In this document: one piece after another, positions 1 through 10,499 of the stretch
Position numbering within the stretch: the first letter of the stretch is position 1
Layout of the letters: each line of letters begins with the position of its first letter
Origin: Falsiroseomonas sp051433195
Lineage (GTDB): Bacteria; Pseudomonadota; Alphaproteobacteria; Acetobacterales; Acetobacteraceae
Reading direction: 5' to 3'
DNA: 64,000 nucleotides
NCBI RefSeq assembly: GCF_051433195.1
Contig: NZ_JBHMFT010000005.1
Span: 62,001-126,000 of the forward strand
Notes under the pieces: model-generated
What the model was told of the DNA's origin: nothing
The model's database searches: none
Seen by the model: only the letters and a program-made list of their open reading frames with translations
Program-made: the position numbers and the translations under genes

Positions 1-717
1 TGGGGAACCGCCTCCCTCTCCTCGGTCGACCGCATCGTCGGGCCCGGCAACGCCTATGTGGCGGAGGCCAAGCGCCAGGTGTTCGGCCGCGTCGGCATCG
101 ACAGCATCGCGGGCCCGTCGGAGGTGGTGATCCTGGCCGATGGCAGCAACGACCCCCGGCACGTTGCACTGGACCTGCTCGCCCAGGCCGAGCATGACGA
201 GGTCGCGCAGTCCATCCTCGTGACCGATGACGCCGGCTTCGGCCAGCGGGTGGCGGCAGCCGTCGAGGCCGAACTGGCGCTGCTGCCGCGCGCGGCCATT
301 GCCGGCGCATCCTGGCACGCCCACGGCGCGATCGTGGTGGTTGCCGATTGGGCGGAGGCGGTGACGCTGACCAACCGCCTGGCACCGGAGCACCTGCAGA
401 TCATGGTCGAGGCGCCACGCCGCCTGATGCAGCAGATCCGGCATGCCGGCGCCGCCTTTCTCGGCCGGCACTGCCCGGAGGCACTGGGCGACTACGTGGC
501 TGGGCCGAACCACGTCCTGCCGACGGGACGAACCGCGCGCTTCGCCTCCGGCCTTTCCGTCTTCGACTTCCTCAAGCGGACCACCTGGGTGGATGCGGAT
601 GCCGCGGCGCTGGCGGCGATCGGGCCCGCTGCCGTCACCCTCGCGCGGGCCGAGGGGCTGGAGGCGCACGCCCTCAGCGTCGAAGCGCGGCTGAAATCGG
701 GAGCTGTGCATTCTTGA
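1..717 (+). CDS. hisD: Histidinol dehydrogenase, C-terminal part (5' end outside window)
   Basis: Catalyses the last two steps of histidine synthesis, L-histidinol to L-histidine with two NAD+. The reading frame is open from base 1, so this is the last 238 residues of a family of about 430. Visible landmarks are VGPGNAYVAEAK, the zinc-ligand stretch AQAEHDE, the catalytic Glu-His in LAPEHLQI, GDYVAGPNHVLPT, and a late His in LEAHALS. Nothing suggests it is broken; it is cut by the window edge. It is followed by infA in the same direction after a gap of about 118 bases, in which I see no clear terminator. Confidence 0.97.
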   Translation, partial: WGTASLSSVDRIVGPGNAYVAEAKRQVFGRVGIDSIAGPSEVVILADGSNDPRHVALDLLAQAEHDEVAQSILVTDDAGFGQRVAAAVEAELALLPRAAIAGASWHAHGAIVVVADWAEAVTLTNRLAPEHLQIMVEAPRRLMQQIRHAGAAFLGRHCPEALGDYVAGPNHVLPTGRTARFASGLSVFDFLKRTTWVDADAAALAAIGPAAVTLARAEGLEAHALSVEARLKSGAVHS

Positions 718-835
718 CCGCCAACCGTGTCACCTTCATCTTCGGTGTCACTTTGCGCGACCGTGCGGGGTCCCTGTCTTGAGGGGTCCCTTGGACCGGC
801 CCGGCGCGCGCTGATGGTCCCGATGAAGGATGCGC

Positions 836-1054
836 ATGTCGAAAGAGGACATGATCGAGTTCAGCGGCACGGTGGCGGAACTGCTTCCGAACGCGATGTT
901 CCGCGTCAAACTCGACAACGAGCACATGGTTCTGGCGCACACCAGCGGCAAGATGCGCAAGAACCGCATCCGGGTCCTGGCCGGCGACCGCGTGAACGTC
1001 GAGATGACACCGTACGACCTGACGAAGGGGCGGATCACGTTCCGCTTCAAGTGA
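836..1054 (+). CDS. infA: Translation initiation factor IF-1
   Basis: Single OB-fold protein of 72 residues that binds the 30S A site during initiation. The sequence begins MSKEDMIEFSGTV and ends GRITFRFK, typical of the family at full length. An ATG six bases upstream (830) would add Met-Arg, but the AAGGA at 826-830 lies five bases before the ATG at 836 and the family normally begins M-(A/S)-K-E-D, so 836 is chosen. It leads a compact group with maf, rng and yacG, an order common in alphaproteobacteria. Confidence 0.97.
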   Translation: MSKEDMIEFSGTVAELLPNAMFRVKLDNEHMVLAHTSGKMRKNRIRVLAGDRVNVEMTPYDLTKGRITFRFK

Positions 1055-1089
1055 CGGGCGACGGGGCTGGTGCCCCTGAATCCGGAGCC

Positions 1090-1668
1090 ATGCGCCCGAA
1101 GCTCGTGCTGGCTTCCGCGAGCCCGCGGCGCCTGGACCTTCTCGCGCGTATCGGGATCACGCCAGACCGCGTGCTGCCGACTGACATCGACGAGGCGCCT
1201 CGCAAGGCGGAACTGCCGCGCCTCCTGGCCATCCGCCTGGCCGCGGCGAAGGCCGCGGCTGGCGCTCGCGCCGAGCCTGATGCGCTGATCCTGGCCGCCG
1301 ATACCGTTGTCGCACTCGGCCGGCGCTTGTTGGGCAAGCCGTCCGATGCGGCGGAGGCCACGCAATTCCTGACCCTGCTGTCCGGTCGCCGGCATCGCGT
1401 GATGACCGCTGTCTGCCTGCAACGACCGGATGGTGGGCAGATCTCCCGGCTGGTCACCAGCGTCCTGGCGTTCCAGAGGCTGACGCAGGCCCAGATCGAG
1501 GATCATGTGGCCAGCGGCGAATGGCGCGGCGCCGCCGGTGGCTACCAGATCCAGAACCGTGCCGAGATGTTCGTACGGTTCCTGTCCGGCAGCCACTCCA
1601 ATGTCGTGGGCCTTCCGCTGTTCGAAACCGCGCAGCTGCTTCGAGGAGCTGGCTGGCTGAGGCCATGA
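1090..1668 (+). CDS. maf: Maf-like nucleoside triphosphate pyrophosphatase
   Basis: House-cleaning enzyme that hydrolyses non-canonical or modified nucleotides to monophosphates. At 192 residues it has normal family length. It opens MRPKLVLASASPRRLDLL, with the SASPRR phosphate-binding motif, and carries ILAADTVV with the conserved Asp, then GKPSDAAEA and SGRRHRVMTAV. The ATG at 1090 lies 35 bases after the infA stop. Its stop codon overlaps the start of the following RNase gene (ATGA at 1665-1668), which implies translational coupling. Exact substrate preference cannot be read from sequence. Confidence 0.95.
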   Translation: MRPKLVLASASPRRLDLLARIGITPDRVLPTDIDEAPRKAELPRLLAIRLAAAKAAAGARAEPDALILAADTVVALGRRLLGKPSDAAEATQFLTLLSGRRHRVMTAVCLQRPDGGQISRLVTSVLAFQRLTQAQIEDHVASGEWRGAAGGYQIQNRAEMFVRFLSGSHSNVVGLPLFETAQLLRGAGWLRP

Positions 1669-2831
1669 AGGATCAGCCGGAGATCCGCGTCAGCGCCACG
1701 CCCGGCGAGGTTCGGGTCGCGGGGCTCCGGGGCGGAGTGCTGGAGGTCGCGGCCGTCGAACGGACCGGCCGTCCCGATGGGGTCGGTGACCTGCACCTGG
1801 CGCGGGTGTCCGCCCTCGCCGCGGCCATGAGCGGCGCCTTCCTGACCCTGCAGGATGGAACCACGGCTTTTCTTCCAGAGGGCGAACTGCCGCCCCCCCG
1901 CCGGCCAATTGCGCAGGCGTTGCAGGAAGGCCAGGCGCTGCCGGTGCGACTCATCCGGGCAGCGCAGGGCGGCAAGGGCCCGCGTGCGACTGCCCGCCTG
2001 AGCGCAGCCGAACTGGCGCTCGCCGCCACCACCACCGGCTCGGCGCCGCTTCTGCTGCGGCGAGGGGATGATACGGCGACCCGGCTGGCGCGGGACTGGC
2101 CGAACGCCTCCGTCGTCACGGACAACGCGCGACTTGCGGCATCGCTTGGCGCCCGGATCGGCAAGGGGCGTGTCTCGCTCGTTCTTGGAACTGCCTTCGA
2201 TGCGGAGTTGGAAGCGGCCTTCGAGGATCTGCTTTCGCCGTTTGTCGCGTTGAAGGATGGGGCGCGCCTGGTCATCCAGCCAACCTCGGCGCTGACCGCA
2301 ATCGACGTGGATACCGGCCCCGCTGCCGGCAGCCGCGACCCGATGGCACACAAGCGGGTCAATGCACTGGCCATTCTTGAGGTCGCACGCCAGATCCGGC
2401 TGCGGAACCTGGCCGGCGCCATCCTTGTGGATTTTGCCGGTCTTTCGGTCCGGCAACGTGAGGCCCTCGTCGCGCCGATGGCGGCGGCGTTGCTGGTCGA
2501 TCCGCTGAAGCCCCGGCTGCTGGGCCTGACCGGTCTTGGCCTGATGGAGATTGTGCGCCCCCGCATCCATCCGCCACTGCACGAAATCTTGGGAACTCCT
2601 CCGACGCCGCTGACCCGTGGGCTGGCAGCGCTTCGGCAGGCGCTGCGCGAATCCGCCGCCTCGCAGGGCACGGCCCTGGCGCTGCGTGCGGCACCGGAGG
2701 TGATCGCGGCACTCAGCCTTGAGGCGGGTGTCCTCGCCGCCTATCGGGAGGCGACGGGCAGGTCCCTGGTTCTGGAGCCTGACCCCAGACTGCGCCCAGG
2801 CCAGGAGCAGGTTGCGGAGCCTTCGCCATGA
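1665..2831 (+). CDS. rng: Ribonuclease E/G family protein, short form
   Basis: Endoribonuclease family acting in rRNA and mRNA processing. An S1-like N-terminal region (about residues 1-115, with VSALAAAMSGAFLTLQDGTTAFLPEG) is followed by the catalytic RNase H-like core. The two expected metal-binding Asp residues appear in AIDVDTGPA and AILVDFAGLS, and the ARQIRLRNLAG stretch is typical. At 388 residues it is much shorter than E. coli RNase G (489). After LGLMEIVRPRIHPPLHEIL there is no CxxC zinc-link, which in RNase E holds dimers into tetramers. It overlaps maf and yacG by 4 bases each. Family certain; exact role inferred. Confidence 0.9.
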   Translation: MKDQPEIRVSATPGEVRVAGLRGGVLEVAAVERTGRPDGVGDLHLARVSALAAAMSGAFLTLQDGTTAFLPEGELPPPRRPIAQALQEGQALPVRLIRAAQGGKGPRATARLSAAELALAATTTGSAPLLLRRGDDTATRLARDWPNASVVTDNARLAASLGARIGKGRVSLVLGTAFDAELEAAFEDLLSPFVALKDGARLVIQPTSALTAIDVDTGPAAGSRDPMAHKRVNALAILEVARQIRLRNLAGAILVDFAGLSVRQREALVAPMAAALLVDPLKPRLLGLTGLGLMEIVRPRIHPPLHEILGTPPTPLTRGLAALRQALRESAASQGTALALRAAPEVIAALSLEAGVLAAYREATGRSLVLEPDPRLRPGQEQVAEPSP

Positions 2832-3013
2832 CAAACAGCAGACCCACCAAGCCATTCCCCCGAGTATGCCCCATCTGCCGACGTGCCGTCACCGACCCGG
2901 CTTCCCGCTTCTGTTCCGAGCGCTGCGCCCAGGTCGATCTCGGCCGGTGGCTTCGCGGAGACTATGCAATACCGGTCGAGGACGACCCGCTGCCGCCGGA
3001 CGAAAGCCGCTGA
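2828..3013 (+). CDS. yacG: DNA gyrase inhibitor YacG, zinc-binding
   Basis: Small protein of 61 residues of the YacG family, which in E. coli binds GyrB and inhibits DNA binding by gyrase. Four zinc-ligand cysteines are visible: CPIC near residue 14 and CSERC near residue 29, followed by the typical QVDLGRWLRGDYAIP. Its ATG overlaps the rng stop (ATGA). It closes the infA-maf-rng group, with a tRNA gene downstream. Confidence 0.93.
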   Translation: MTNSRPTKPFPRVCPICRRAVTDPASRFCSERCAQVDLGRWLRGDYAIPVEDDPLPPDESR

Positions 3014-3091
3014 AGGCATGGGTGGACAGGCTGGACACCTTCCGCTATCACGCGCGCCTCTACCGGAGGCGCAAGCGCTTCCTCTCAAGGG

Positions 3092-3167
3092 GCCCAGGTA
3101 GCTCAGTTGGTAGAGCATGCGACTGAAAATCGCAGTGTCGGTGGTTCGATTCCACTCCTGGGCACCA
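3092..3167 (+). tRNA. tRNA-Phe (anticodon GAA)
   Basis: A 76-nt cloverleaf. The acceptor arms GCCCAGG (3092-3098) and CCTGGGC (3157-3163) pair perfectly. The D stem is GCTC/GAGC, the anticodon stem TGCGA/TCGCA encloses the loop CTGAAAA with GAA at 3125-3127, and the T arm contains GGTTCGATTCC. The discriminator A is at 3164 and the CCA tail is encoded at 3165-3167. It lies just downstream of yacG. No duplicated 3' end suggesting an integrated element is seen nearby. Confidence 0.98.
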
Positions 3168-3284
3168 TCCCTCCCTGTGGACTGCCGTCCAGCAGCCACC
3201 ACCCTCCCACGCTGAAATCCTCTTGCGTCACCTGCGCGGTTGCGTGACCGTCCCTACGATTGACCGATTCCGAGGGACCGGATC

Positions 3285-4195
<911 letters not shown>

Positions 4196-4199
<4 letters not shown>

Positions 4200-5499
4200 C
4201 TGGCCAGGAGGCGCATCGCCCGGCAGGGCGCCTTCGGCCCGCGCTGATCGATGCGCTCAAGGCCACGCTCGTTGCGTTCGGGCTATTCGTGGTGATGGTT
4301 GGGGTGCGGACCGATGTGGCGCCGACCGGCGCCCTGTTCCTCCGTACCCGATGGCCCGAGGTGGCTTTGCTCTGCGGCCTGGTTTTCGCGCTGCGGCTTG
4401 CAATGGGGCTGTGGCGGCGCCCCCAACTCTCGCCCGATGGGGCCGCGCGGCTGGCCGGTACGTTGTCCACTGCCGGGGTGTTCTTCGGCCCGGCGCTGCT
4501 CGCGGTGGCGCTGATCCTGCCGCTCATTCCCGGCATCGGCCGCTATGAGCTGGACCTCGGGATCCTGGTGCTGACCTATGTGATGCTGGGCTGGGGACTG
4601 AACATCGTCGTCGGCCTCGCGGGGCTGCTGGACCTCGGCTACGTCGCCTTCTATGCGGTCGGCGCCTACTCCTACGCCCTGCTGGCCCAGTACTTCGGCC
4701 TTTCCTTTTGGCTCTGCCTGCCACTGGCCGGAATCCTGGCGGCCTTCTGGGGCGTGCTGCTCGGCTTCCCGGTCCTGCGACTTCGGGGAGACTACCTCGC
4801 CATCGTCACCCTGGCCTTCGGCGAGATCATCCGCATCGTGCTGCTCAATTGGGTCTCGCTGACCGGCGGCCCGAACGGCATCTCGGGCATTCCCCGGCCG
4901 ACCTTCTTCGGCCTGCCCTTCAGCATGGGGGGCGAGCCGGGCAGCTTCGCGGGCTTCTTCGGGATCGAGCCCAGCCCCTCGCACCGCGTCATCTTCCTGT
5001 ACTACCTGATCCTGTGCCTGGCGCTGCTGACCAACTGGGTCGCCATCCGCATCCGCCGTCAGCCCATCGGCCGTGCCTGGGAAGCCCTGCGGGAGGATGA
5101 GGTCGCCTGCCGCGCCCTGGGAATCAACATCACCAACACCAAGCTGACCGCCTTTGCGCTGGGCGCCATGTTCGCCGGTTTCGCCGGCGCCTTCTTCGCC
5201 ACCCGGCAGGCCTTCATCAGCCCGGAAAGCTTCACCTTCATCGAGAGCGCTATCATCCTGGCCATCGTGGTCCTGGGCGGGCTGGGCAGTCAGATCGGCA
5301 TCGCGGTCGCGGCGATCGTCATGATCGGCGGGTTCGAGCTGTTCCGCGACCTCCAGGAATACCGGATGCTGGTCTTCGGTGCCGCCATGGTCGCCATCAT
5401 GGTCATGCGTCCGCGCGGCCTCGTCGGCACCCGCGCACCCAGCATCCTGCTCGGCGGACCGCGTCGGATCGAGGGCCACCATGTCAGCGAGGGCCGCGG

Positions 5500-5503
<4 letters not shown>
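4196..5503 (+). CDS. livM: Branched-chain amino acid ABC transporter permease LivM
   Basis: Second permease of the Liv importer, 435 residues. The N-terminal extension of about 115 residues has its own hydrophobic segments (ATLVAFGLFVVMVGV, VALLCGLVFALRLAMGL), as in long LivM proteins. The core begins YVMLGWGLNIVVGLAGLLDLGY and includes LRGDYLAIVTLAFGEIIRIVLLNW and WEALREDEVACRALGIN, the coupling region that contacts the ATPases. The ATG at 4196 overlaps the livH stop and its stop overlaps livG (ATGA at 5500-5503). Four-gene operon livHMGF. Confidence 0.95.
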
Positions 5504-6341
<838 letters not shown>

Positions 6342-6342
<1 letters not shown>

Positions 6343-7061
6343 TGACGAAGCCGATGCTGGAGGTGGACGGGCTTGTGGCCAGCTACGGCGCCGTGCAGGC
6401 GCTGAAGGGCGTCTCGCTGCATGTCGACCCCGGCGAAATCGTCACGCTGATCGGCGCCAACGGAGCCGGCAAATCCACCCTGCTGATGAGCATCTGCGGC
6501 GACCCGCGCGCCAGTGCCGGCCGTATCATGCTGGAAGGCACGGACATCAGCGCCAGGCCGACCTTCGAGATCATGCGCAGCGGCGTGGCCCAATCGCCCG
6601 AGGGTCGGCGCATCTTTCCGCGCATGTCCGTGCTGGAAAACCTGGTGATGGGCGCGCAGGCGGTTGGCCGTGACCCGGGCCCCGAATTGCCCCGCGTCTT
6701 CGCCCTGTTCCCGCGGTTGCAGGAACGCCAGACGCAGCGCGGCGGGACGCTGTCCGGCGGCGAGCAGCAGATGCTGGCCATCGGTCGCGCCCTGATGTCC
6801 CGCCCCCGACTGTTGCTGTTGGATGAGCCTTCGCTGGGGCTGGCACCCCTGATATCGCGGCAGATCTTCGCCGCCATCCGCGACCTGAATGAGCGCGAGG
6901 GCCTGACCGTGCTGCTGGTCGAGCAGAATGCCAACCAGGCGCTGCGCCTGGCGCATCGCGGCTACGTCCTGGTGACCGGCCGCATCACCATGAGCGGCAC
7001 CGGCAGCGAGTTGCTGGCGCGGCCGGAGATCCGCGACGCCTACCTCGGCGGCGGGCACTGA
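6342..7061 (+). CDS. livF: Branched-chain amino acid ABC transporter ATP-binding protein LivF
   Basis: Second ATPase of the importer, 239 residues. Walker A is GANGAGKST, the signature LSGGEQQMLAIGRAL, Walker B LLLLDEPSLGLAP, and the switch His is replaced by Gln in LLVEQNANQ, as is usual for LivF. The ATG at 6342 shares its A with the livG stop (TGATG). A GTG three bases upstream is the alternative. It is the last gene of livHMGF; the next gene is convergent and ends only four bases away. Confidence 0.94.
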
Positions 7062-7065
7062 GGCG

Positions 7066-7923
7066 TCAGCCGGGAAAGCCAGCCATGGCGCGTGCCTCAC
7101 GGGGCGTCACGCCGCCCGCGCGAAGGTCCCGTAGCGGCACCGCGCCATCTCGCTTGGACAGCCTGCGTCCATCCCGCCCCATCAGCAGCTTGTGGTGCGC
7201 ATAGGCGGGCTCCGGCCAGCCCATCAGATGCTGCAACAGGCGATGCAGGTCGGTGGCCGGCAGCAGGTCCTCGCCCCGCGTCACCAGCGTGACGCCGTCC
7301 CTCGCGTCATCATGGGTGACGCACAGGTGGTAGCTGGCCGGCACCTCCTTCCGCGCCAGAACCACGTCGCCGAACCGCGCCGGGTCGCAGGTGATGCGGC
7401 CGCGTCCGGCCTCTTCGAACGACAGAGGTGCCGGCAGGTCCGCCAGCGCCCGGCCCATGTCCAGGCGCCAGGCATGCGGCACGGCCTGGGTTATCCGGTC
7501 CTGCCGCTCCGCCACCGGCAAGCGTCGGCAGGTCCCGGGATAGAGCGGACCGTCCGGGCCGTGCGGCGCAGCGGCGCTGCCCGCAATTTCGCGCGCGATA
7601 TCGGTGCGGGTGCAGAAACAAGGGAACAGCAGGCCGCGCGCCTTCAGCGAATCCAGCGTCCATCCGTAATCCTGCATGTGCCGGGACTGCACCCGCACCG
7701 GCCCGTCCCAGTCGAGCCCGAGCCACGCCAGATCCTCCTCGATGGCCGCGGCGAAGGCCGGCTGGCAGCGGGTCGCGTCGATATCCTCGATCCGCAGCAG
7801 GAAGCGCCCGCCCGCCTGCCGCGCGGCCCGCCACCCGGCGAGGGCGGAATGCGCGTGCCCGAGATGCAGGAACCCTGTCGGACTCGGGGCGAAACGGGTG
7901 ACGAGGGGCCGGGGCGCGGTCAT
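7066..7923 (-). CDS. gluQ: Glutamyl-Q tRNA(Asp) synthetase
   Basis: Truncated paralogue of glutamyl-tRNA synthetase that glutamylates the queuosine base of tRNA(Asp). At 285 residues it contains only the catalytic domain and lacks the anticodon-binding half, as expected. Motifs are TRFAPSPTGFLHLGHAHSA (HIGH-type), cysteines in FPCFC and YPGTC for the zinc site, and GRRLSKRDG (KMSKS-type). The ATG at 7923 begins MTAPRPLVTRF. It converges with livF and is divergent from the carboxylesterase, leaving 42 bases for both promoters. Confidence 0.94.
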   Translation of the reverse strand: MTAPRPLVTRFAPSPTGFLHLGHAHSALAGWRAARQAGGRFLLRIEDIDATRCQPAFAAAIEEDLAWLGLDWDGPVRVQSRHMQDYGWTLDSLKARGLLFPCFCTRTDIAREIAGSAAAPHGPDGPLYPGTCRRLPVAERQDRITQAVPHAWRLDMGRALADLPAPLSFEEAGRGRITCDPARFGDVVLARKEVPASYHLCVTHDDARDGVTLVTRGEDLLPATDLHRLLQHLMGWPEPAYAHHKLLMGRDGRRLSKRDGAVPLRDLRAGGVTPREARAMAGFPG

Positions 7924-7965
7924 CCTCCGATCCGGGTAGCCGAACCCCGGCCGACGGAGCAAGAG

Positions 7966-8628
7966 ATGGACGACACCTTCGATGGCCCCCAATGGGGGCC
8001 AGCCTCCGGTGGCAAGCCGCGCCACCTGGTGCTGCTGCTGCATGGCGTGGGCGCCGACGGCTTCGACCTGATCGACCTAGCGCCAGGCTGGGGAAGGGTG
8101 GTGCCGGATGCCCTGTTCATCGCGCCGCACGCGCCGGAGTCCTGCGACATGGCGCCCTACGGCCGCCAGTGGTTCAGCCTGCAGGATCGCTCGCCGGCGC
8201 AGATGCTGGCGGGTGTCCAGGCCGCCTCCGACTGGCTGCGCCCACGGCTGGACCAGGCCGTGGCCAGCCTCGGCCTCTCCCGTGCCGATCTGGTGCTGAT
8301 GGGCTTCAGCCAGGGCGCGATGACGGCACTCCATGCGGGGCTGCGGCAACCAGGAGGGTGCGCCGCGGTACTGGCCTACGCCGGCGCGCTGCTCGGGCCG
8401 GAGACGCTGGCCGCCGAGAAGCAGGCCTCGCCGCCCGTGCTGCTGGTGCATGGCGAGGCCGACGAGGTGGTTCCGGCCGCCGCCAGCCGACGCGCCGAAC
8501 AGGTGCTGTCGGCAGCCGGATTCGACGTCGAGGCCGCCTACCGCCCCTGCCTCGAACACGGCATCGACGAGGTCGGCATCAGCCTCGGCGCCCTGACGCT
8601 GCAGCGCGTCCTCGCGGCATCCACATGA
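7966..8628 (+). CDS. Alpha/beta-hydrolase, phospholipase/carboxylesterase family
   Basis: Predicted soluble serine esterase of 220 residues. The nucleophile sits in GFSQGAM, the catalytic Asp in GEADEVVP and the His in CLEHGID. The oxyanion region is LLHGVGADGFDLIDLAPGW. This is the short family that includes bacterial carboxylesterases and acyl-protein thioesterases. The start ATG at 7966 is preceded by GGAGCAAGAG. Physiological substrate unknown; the neighbours (gluQ, HNH protein) give no pathway clue. Confidence 0.88.
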   Translation: MDDTFDGPQWGPASGGKPRHLVLLLHGVGADGFDLIDLAPGWGRVVPDALFIAPHAPESCDMAPYGRQWFSLQDRSPAQMLAGVQAASDWLRPRLDQAVASLGLSRADLVLMGFSQGAMTALHAGLRQPGGCAAVLAYAGALLGPETLAAEKQASPPVLLVHGEADEVVPAAASRRAEQVLSAAGFDVEAAYRPCLEHGIDEVGISLGALTLQRVLAAST

Positions 8629-8718
8629 CCGCCACGTGAAACGTCCCGTCGCGGCGGTTGCGCGCGCGGACCGGCGCTGGCATGTAGAAGCGGTCAACGC
8701 GGCGCTGCCACAGCATAT

Positions 8719-8744
8719 GGGGCTTGCCTAACGTTTAGAGCCCC
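8719..8744. other. Small hairpin in the 151-base gap between esterase and HNH genes
   Basis: GGGGCT (8719-8724) can pair with AGCCCC (8739-8744) around a 14-base loop. There is no T run after it, so it is not a clear terminator. The rest of 8629-8779 holds a good AGGAG ribosome site at 8769-8773 for the next gene and nothing else I can support. Confidence 0.3.
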
Positions 8745-8779
8745 AGGGCTGGGTCCGCTGCCATTCACAGGAGTGGCGC

Positions 8780-9355
8780 TTGCCTGACGGCGGACACTTC
8801 CAGTTGGGTCAGTCCTTCCCCGCGCTCGTCCTGAACGCGGATTTCCGTCCGTTGTCCTACTTCCCGCTCTCGGTCTGGGCCTGGCAGGATGCGGTGAAGG
8901 CGGTGTTCCTCGACCGCGTCTCGGTGCTGTCGGAATACGAGACGGTCGTGCACTCGCCGCGCGTCACGATGCGCCTGCCCAGCGTGATTGCACTGAAGGA
9001 CTACATCCCGGCGGCACGGCGCCCGGCCTTCACCCGCTTCAACGTGTTCCTGCGCGACAGCTTCGAATGCCAGTACTGCGGCCAGGGCCGGCCGACACCG
9101 GAGTTGACCTTCGACCACGTCATCCCGCGCAGCCGCGGCGGGCGCACCACCTGGGACAACGTCATCACCGCCTGCGGCCCCTGCAACCTGCGCAAGGGCA
9201 ACAAGCTGCCGCGGGAGTGCCGCATGTTCCCCCGCCAGGAGCCGCGCCAGCCGACCAGCTGGGAATTGCAGGAGAACGGCCGGTCCTTCCCGCCGAACTA
9301 CCTGCATGAAAGCTGGCGGGACTACCTGTACTGGGACAGCGAGTTGGAAAGCTGA
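8780..9355 (+). CDS. HNH endonuclease family protein
   Basis: 191-residue protein with a C-terminal HNH zinc finger. It has CQYCG near residue 98, the DHVIPRSRGG core and ACGPCNLRKGN, so both CxxC pairs and the metal-binding His/Asn are present. The N-terminal part (ALVLNADFRPLSYFPLSVWAWQDAVKAVFLDRV) matches a widely conserved proteobacterial HNH family of unknown role that is chromosomal and not linked to restriction. The only in-frame start with a ribosome site is TTG at 8780 (AGGAG seven bases upstream). A housekeeping nuclease is more likely than a mobile one. Confidence 0.85.
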   Translation: MPDGGHFQLGQSFPALVLNADFRPLSYFPLSVWAWQDAVKAVFLDRVSVLSEYETVVHSPRVTMRLPSVIALKDYIPAARRPAFTRFNVFLRDSFECQYCGQGRPTPELTFDHVIPRSRGGRTTWDNVITACGPCNLRKGNKLPRECRMFPRQEPRQPTSWELQENGRSFPPNYLHESWRDYLYWDSELES

Positions 9356-9362
9356 GCCCGGT

Positions 9363-9920
9363 TCAAACCCGCTCGCTGACCTTGATGGCGACCTTGCAGC
9401 CGGCCTTGATGGCGGCGCTCAGCAGCCGGTAGGCCGGGGCCAGCTCCGCCTCGTTCTCCAGGCCGATGTCGCGGTGCTCAAGCTCCTCTGCCCGGAAGCG
9501 CTCGATCTTCTCGCGCAGCGGCGCCTCGTCATCGCCCAGGGTCGCGGCCTGGGCCTGGTAATGCTCGTCGATCGCCTCCTCCACCGCGACGGTGCAGGCC
9601 ATGGCGCCCCGATGGCCGAGCAGGGCCGTCGCCGCGCCGAGCGCGAAGCCGGCGACGTGCCAGATCGGCAGCAGCGCCGTCGGCCGCACCCGGCGCTTGG
9701 CGATCAGGCCGGCGAAGGTGTCCAGGTGGACCTGCTCCTGCGCCTTCATGTGCTCGATGACCGGGCCGTATTTCGTGCGGCCCAATATCGCCAAATGGCC
9801 CTCATAGATGCGCTTGGCGCCGTATTCGCCGGCGTGGTCCACGCGGATCGTGCGGGCGACGTAGTCACGCGGGGTGGGGTCGCCTGGCAGGCGGCCTTCG
9901 GCGGTCTCGCGGTTCGGCAT
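9363..9920 (-). CDS. coq7: Demethoxyubiquinone hydroxylase COQ7 family
   Basis: Di-iron monooxygenase that hydroxylates demethoxyubiquinone late in ubiquinone synthesis. The 185 residues show the four-helix ligand pattern: Glu in VDHAGEYGAKRIYEG, ExxH in KAQEQVHLDTF, Glu in VAVEEAIDEHY, and ExxH in AEELEHRDIG. The ATG at 9920 overlaps the stop of the upstream DsbB-like gene (ATGA), so the two are cotranscribed and coupled. It uses the COQ7 solution also found in other alphaproteobacteria, not UbiF. Confidence 0.94.
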   Translation of the reverse strand: MPNRETAEGRLPGDPTPRDYVARTIRVDHAGEYGAKRIYEGHLAILGRTKYGPVIEHMKAQEQVHLDTFAGLIAKRRVRPTALLPIWHVAGFALGAATALLGHRGAMACTVAVEEAIDEHYQAQAATLGDDEAPLREKIERFRAEELEHRDIGLENEAELAPAYRLLSAAIKAGCKVAIKVSERV

Positions 9921-10405
9921 CAGCGCATCCCTCCGGTGTCGCGGCCGGCGCGGCGGAACGTCCAGCCGGCCAACAGCAGCGCATAGATCAGGTTCATCGT
10001 CGCGACGGAAAGGGGCAGGCCCGGAATCAGATAGGCCGGCTCGTCGCACGGCTTCGTCGGCCGCGGCGCCAGGTCCCGCAGCAGGTCGTCCACGCTGGTG
10101 CCGGTGCCCACCCCGGGCGCGAGGCAGGCGGGCAGCGGCGATGGCCACCACCCCTGTTCCACCCCCACATGCAGCAGCGCAATGCCGCCGGAAGCAAGGA
10201 CAGCAAGGGCCGCGCCGCGCAGCAGCCAGCGGCCTGCCACGCCTGGCAACAGCCCTGCCGCCAGGGCCAGGGCCGCGGCAACCCAGTATGGCCAGCGCTG
10301 CCAGAGGCACAATGCGCAGGGCGCGAGGCCCGGCCAGCGCTCGAAGCCCATCGCCAGCAGCGGCGCCGCGGCGGACAACGCCGCGATCAGGAACGGAAAT
10401 GCCAT
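9920..10405 (-). CDS. dsbB: Disulfide bond formation protein DsbB family
   Basis: Inner-membrane quinone reductase-like protein that would reoxidise a periplasmic DsbA. In 161 residues there are about four hydrophobic segments, the CALC redox pair after the first (in GLAPCALCLWQRWPYW), and a second Cys pair in the later periplasmic loop (PACLAP and KPCDEP). The ATG at 10405 follows GAAGGCGG; an upstream in-frame extension lacks family features. It is upstream of and overlaps coq7, which is notable because both touch the quinone pool. No DsbA is in the window. Confidence 0.85.
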   Translation of the reverse strand: MAFPFLIAALSAAAPLLAMGFERWPGLAPCALCLWQRWPYWVAAALALAAGLLPGVAGRWLLRGAALAVLASGGIALLHVGVEQGWWPSPLPACLAPGVGTGTSVDDLLRDLAPRPTKPCDEPAYLIPGLPLSVATMNLIYALLLAGWTFRRAGRDTGGMR

Positions 10406-10499
10406 GCCGCCTTCATCGTCCAGCCGATGGCGCTCGGCAACTGGACCCTCGCCCGGGGCCGACCTACCGTGCGGGACCATCCTGAAGGAAGTCGGAAAA

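Noticed and set aside
3092..3167. tRNA-Phe considered as an integration site
   Set aside because: No second copy of the tRNA 3' end and no integrase gene downstream; livHMGF follows directly.
8780..9355. HNH protein considered as homing endonuclease or restriction enzyme
   Set aside because: It is not inside an intron or next to a methylase, and its N-terminal domain matches a conserved chromosomal family.
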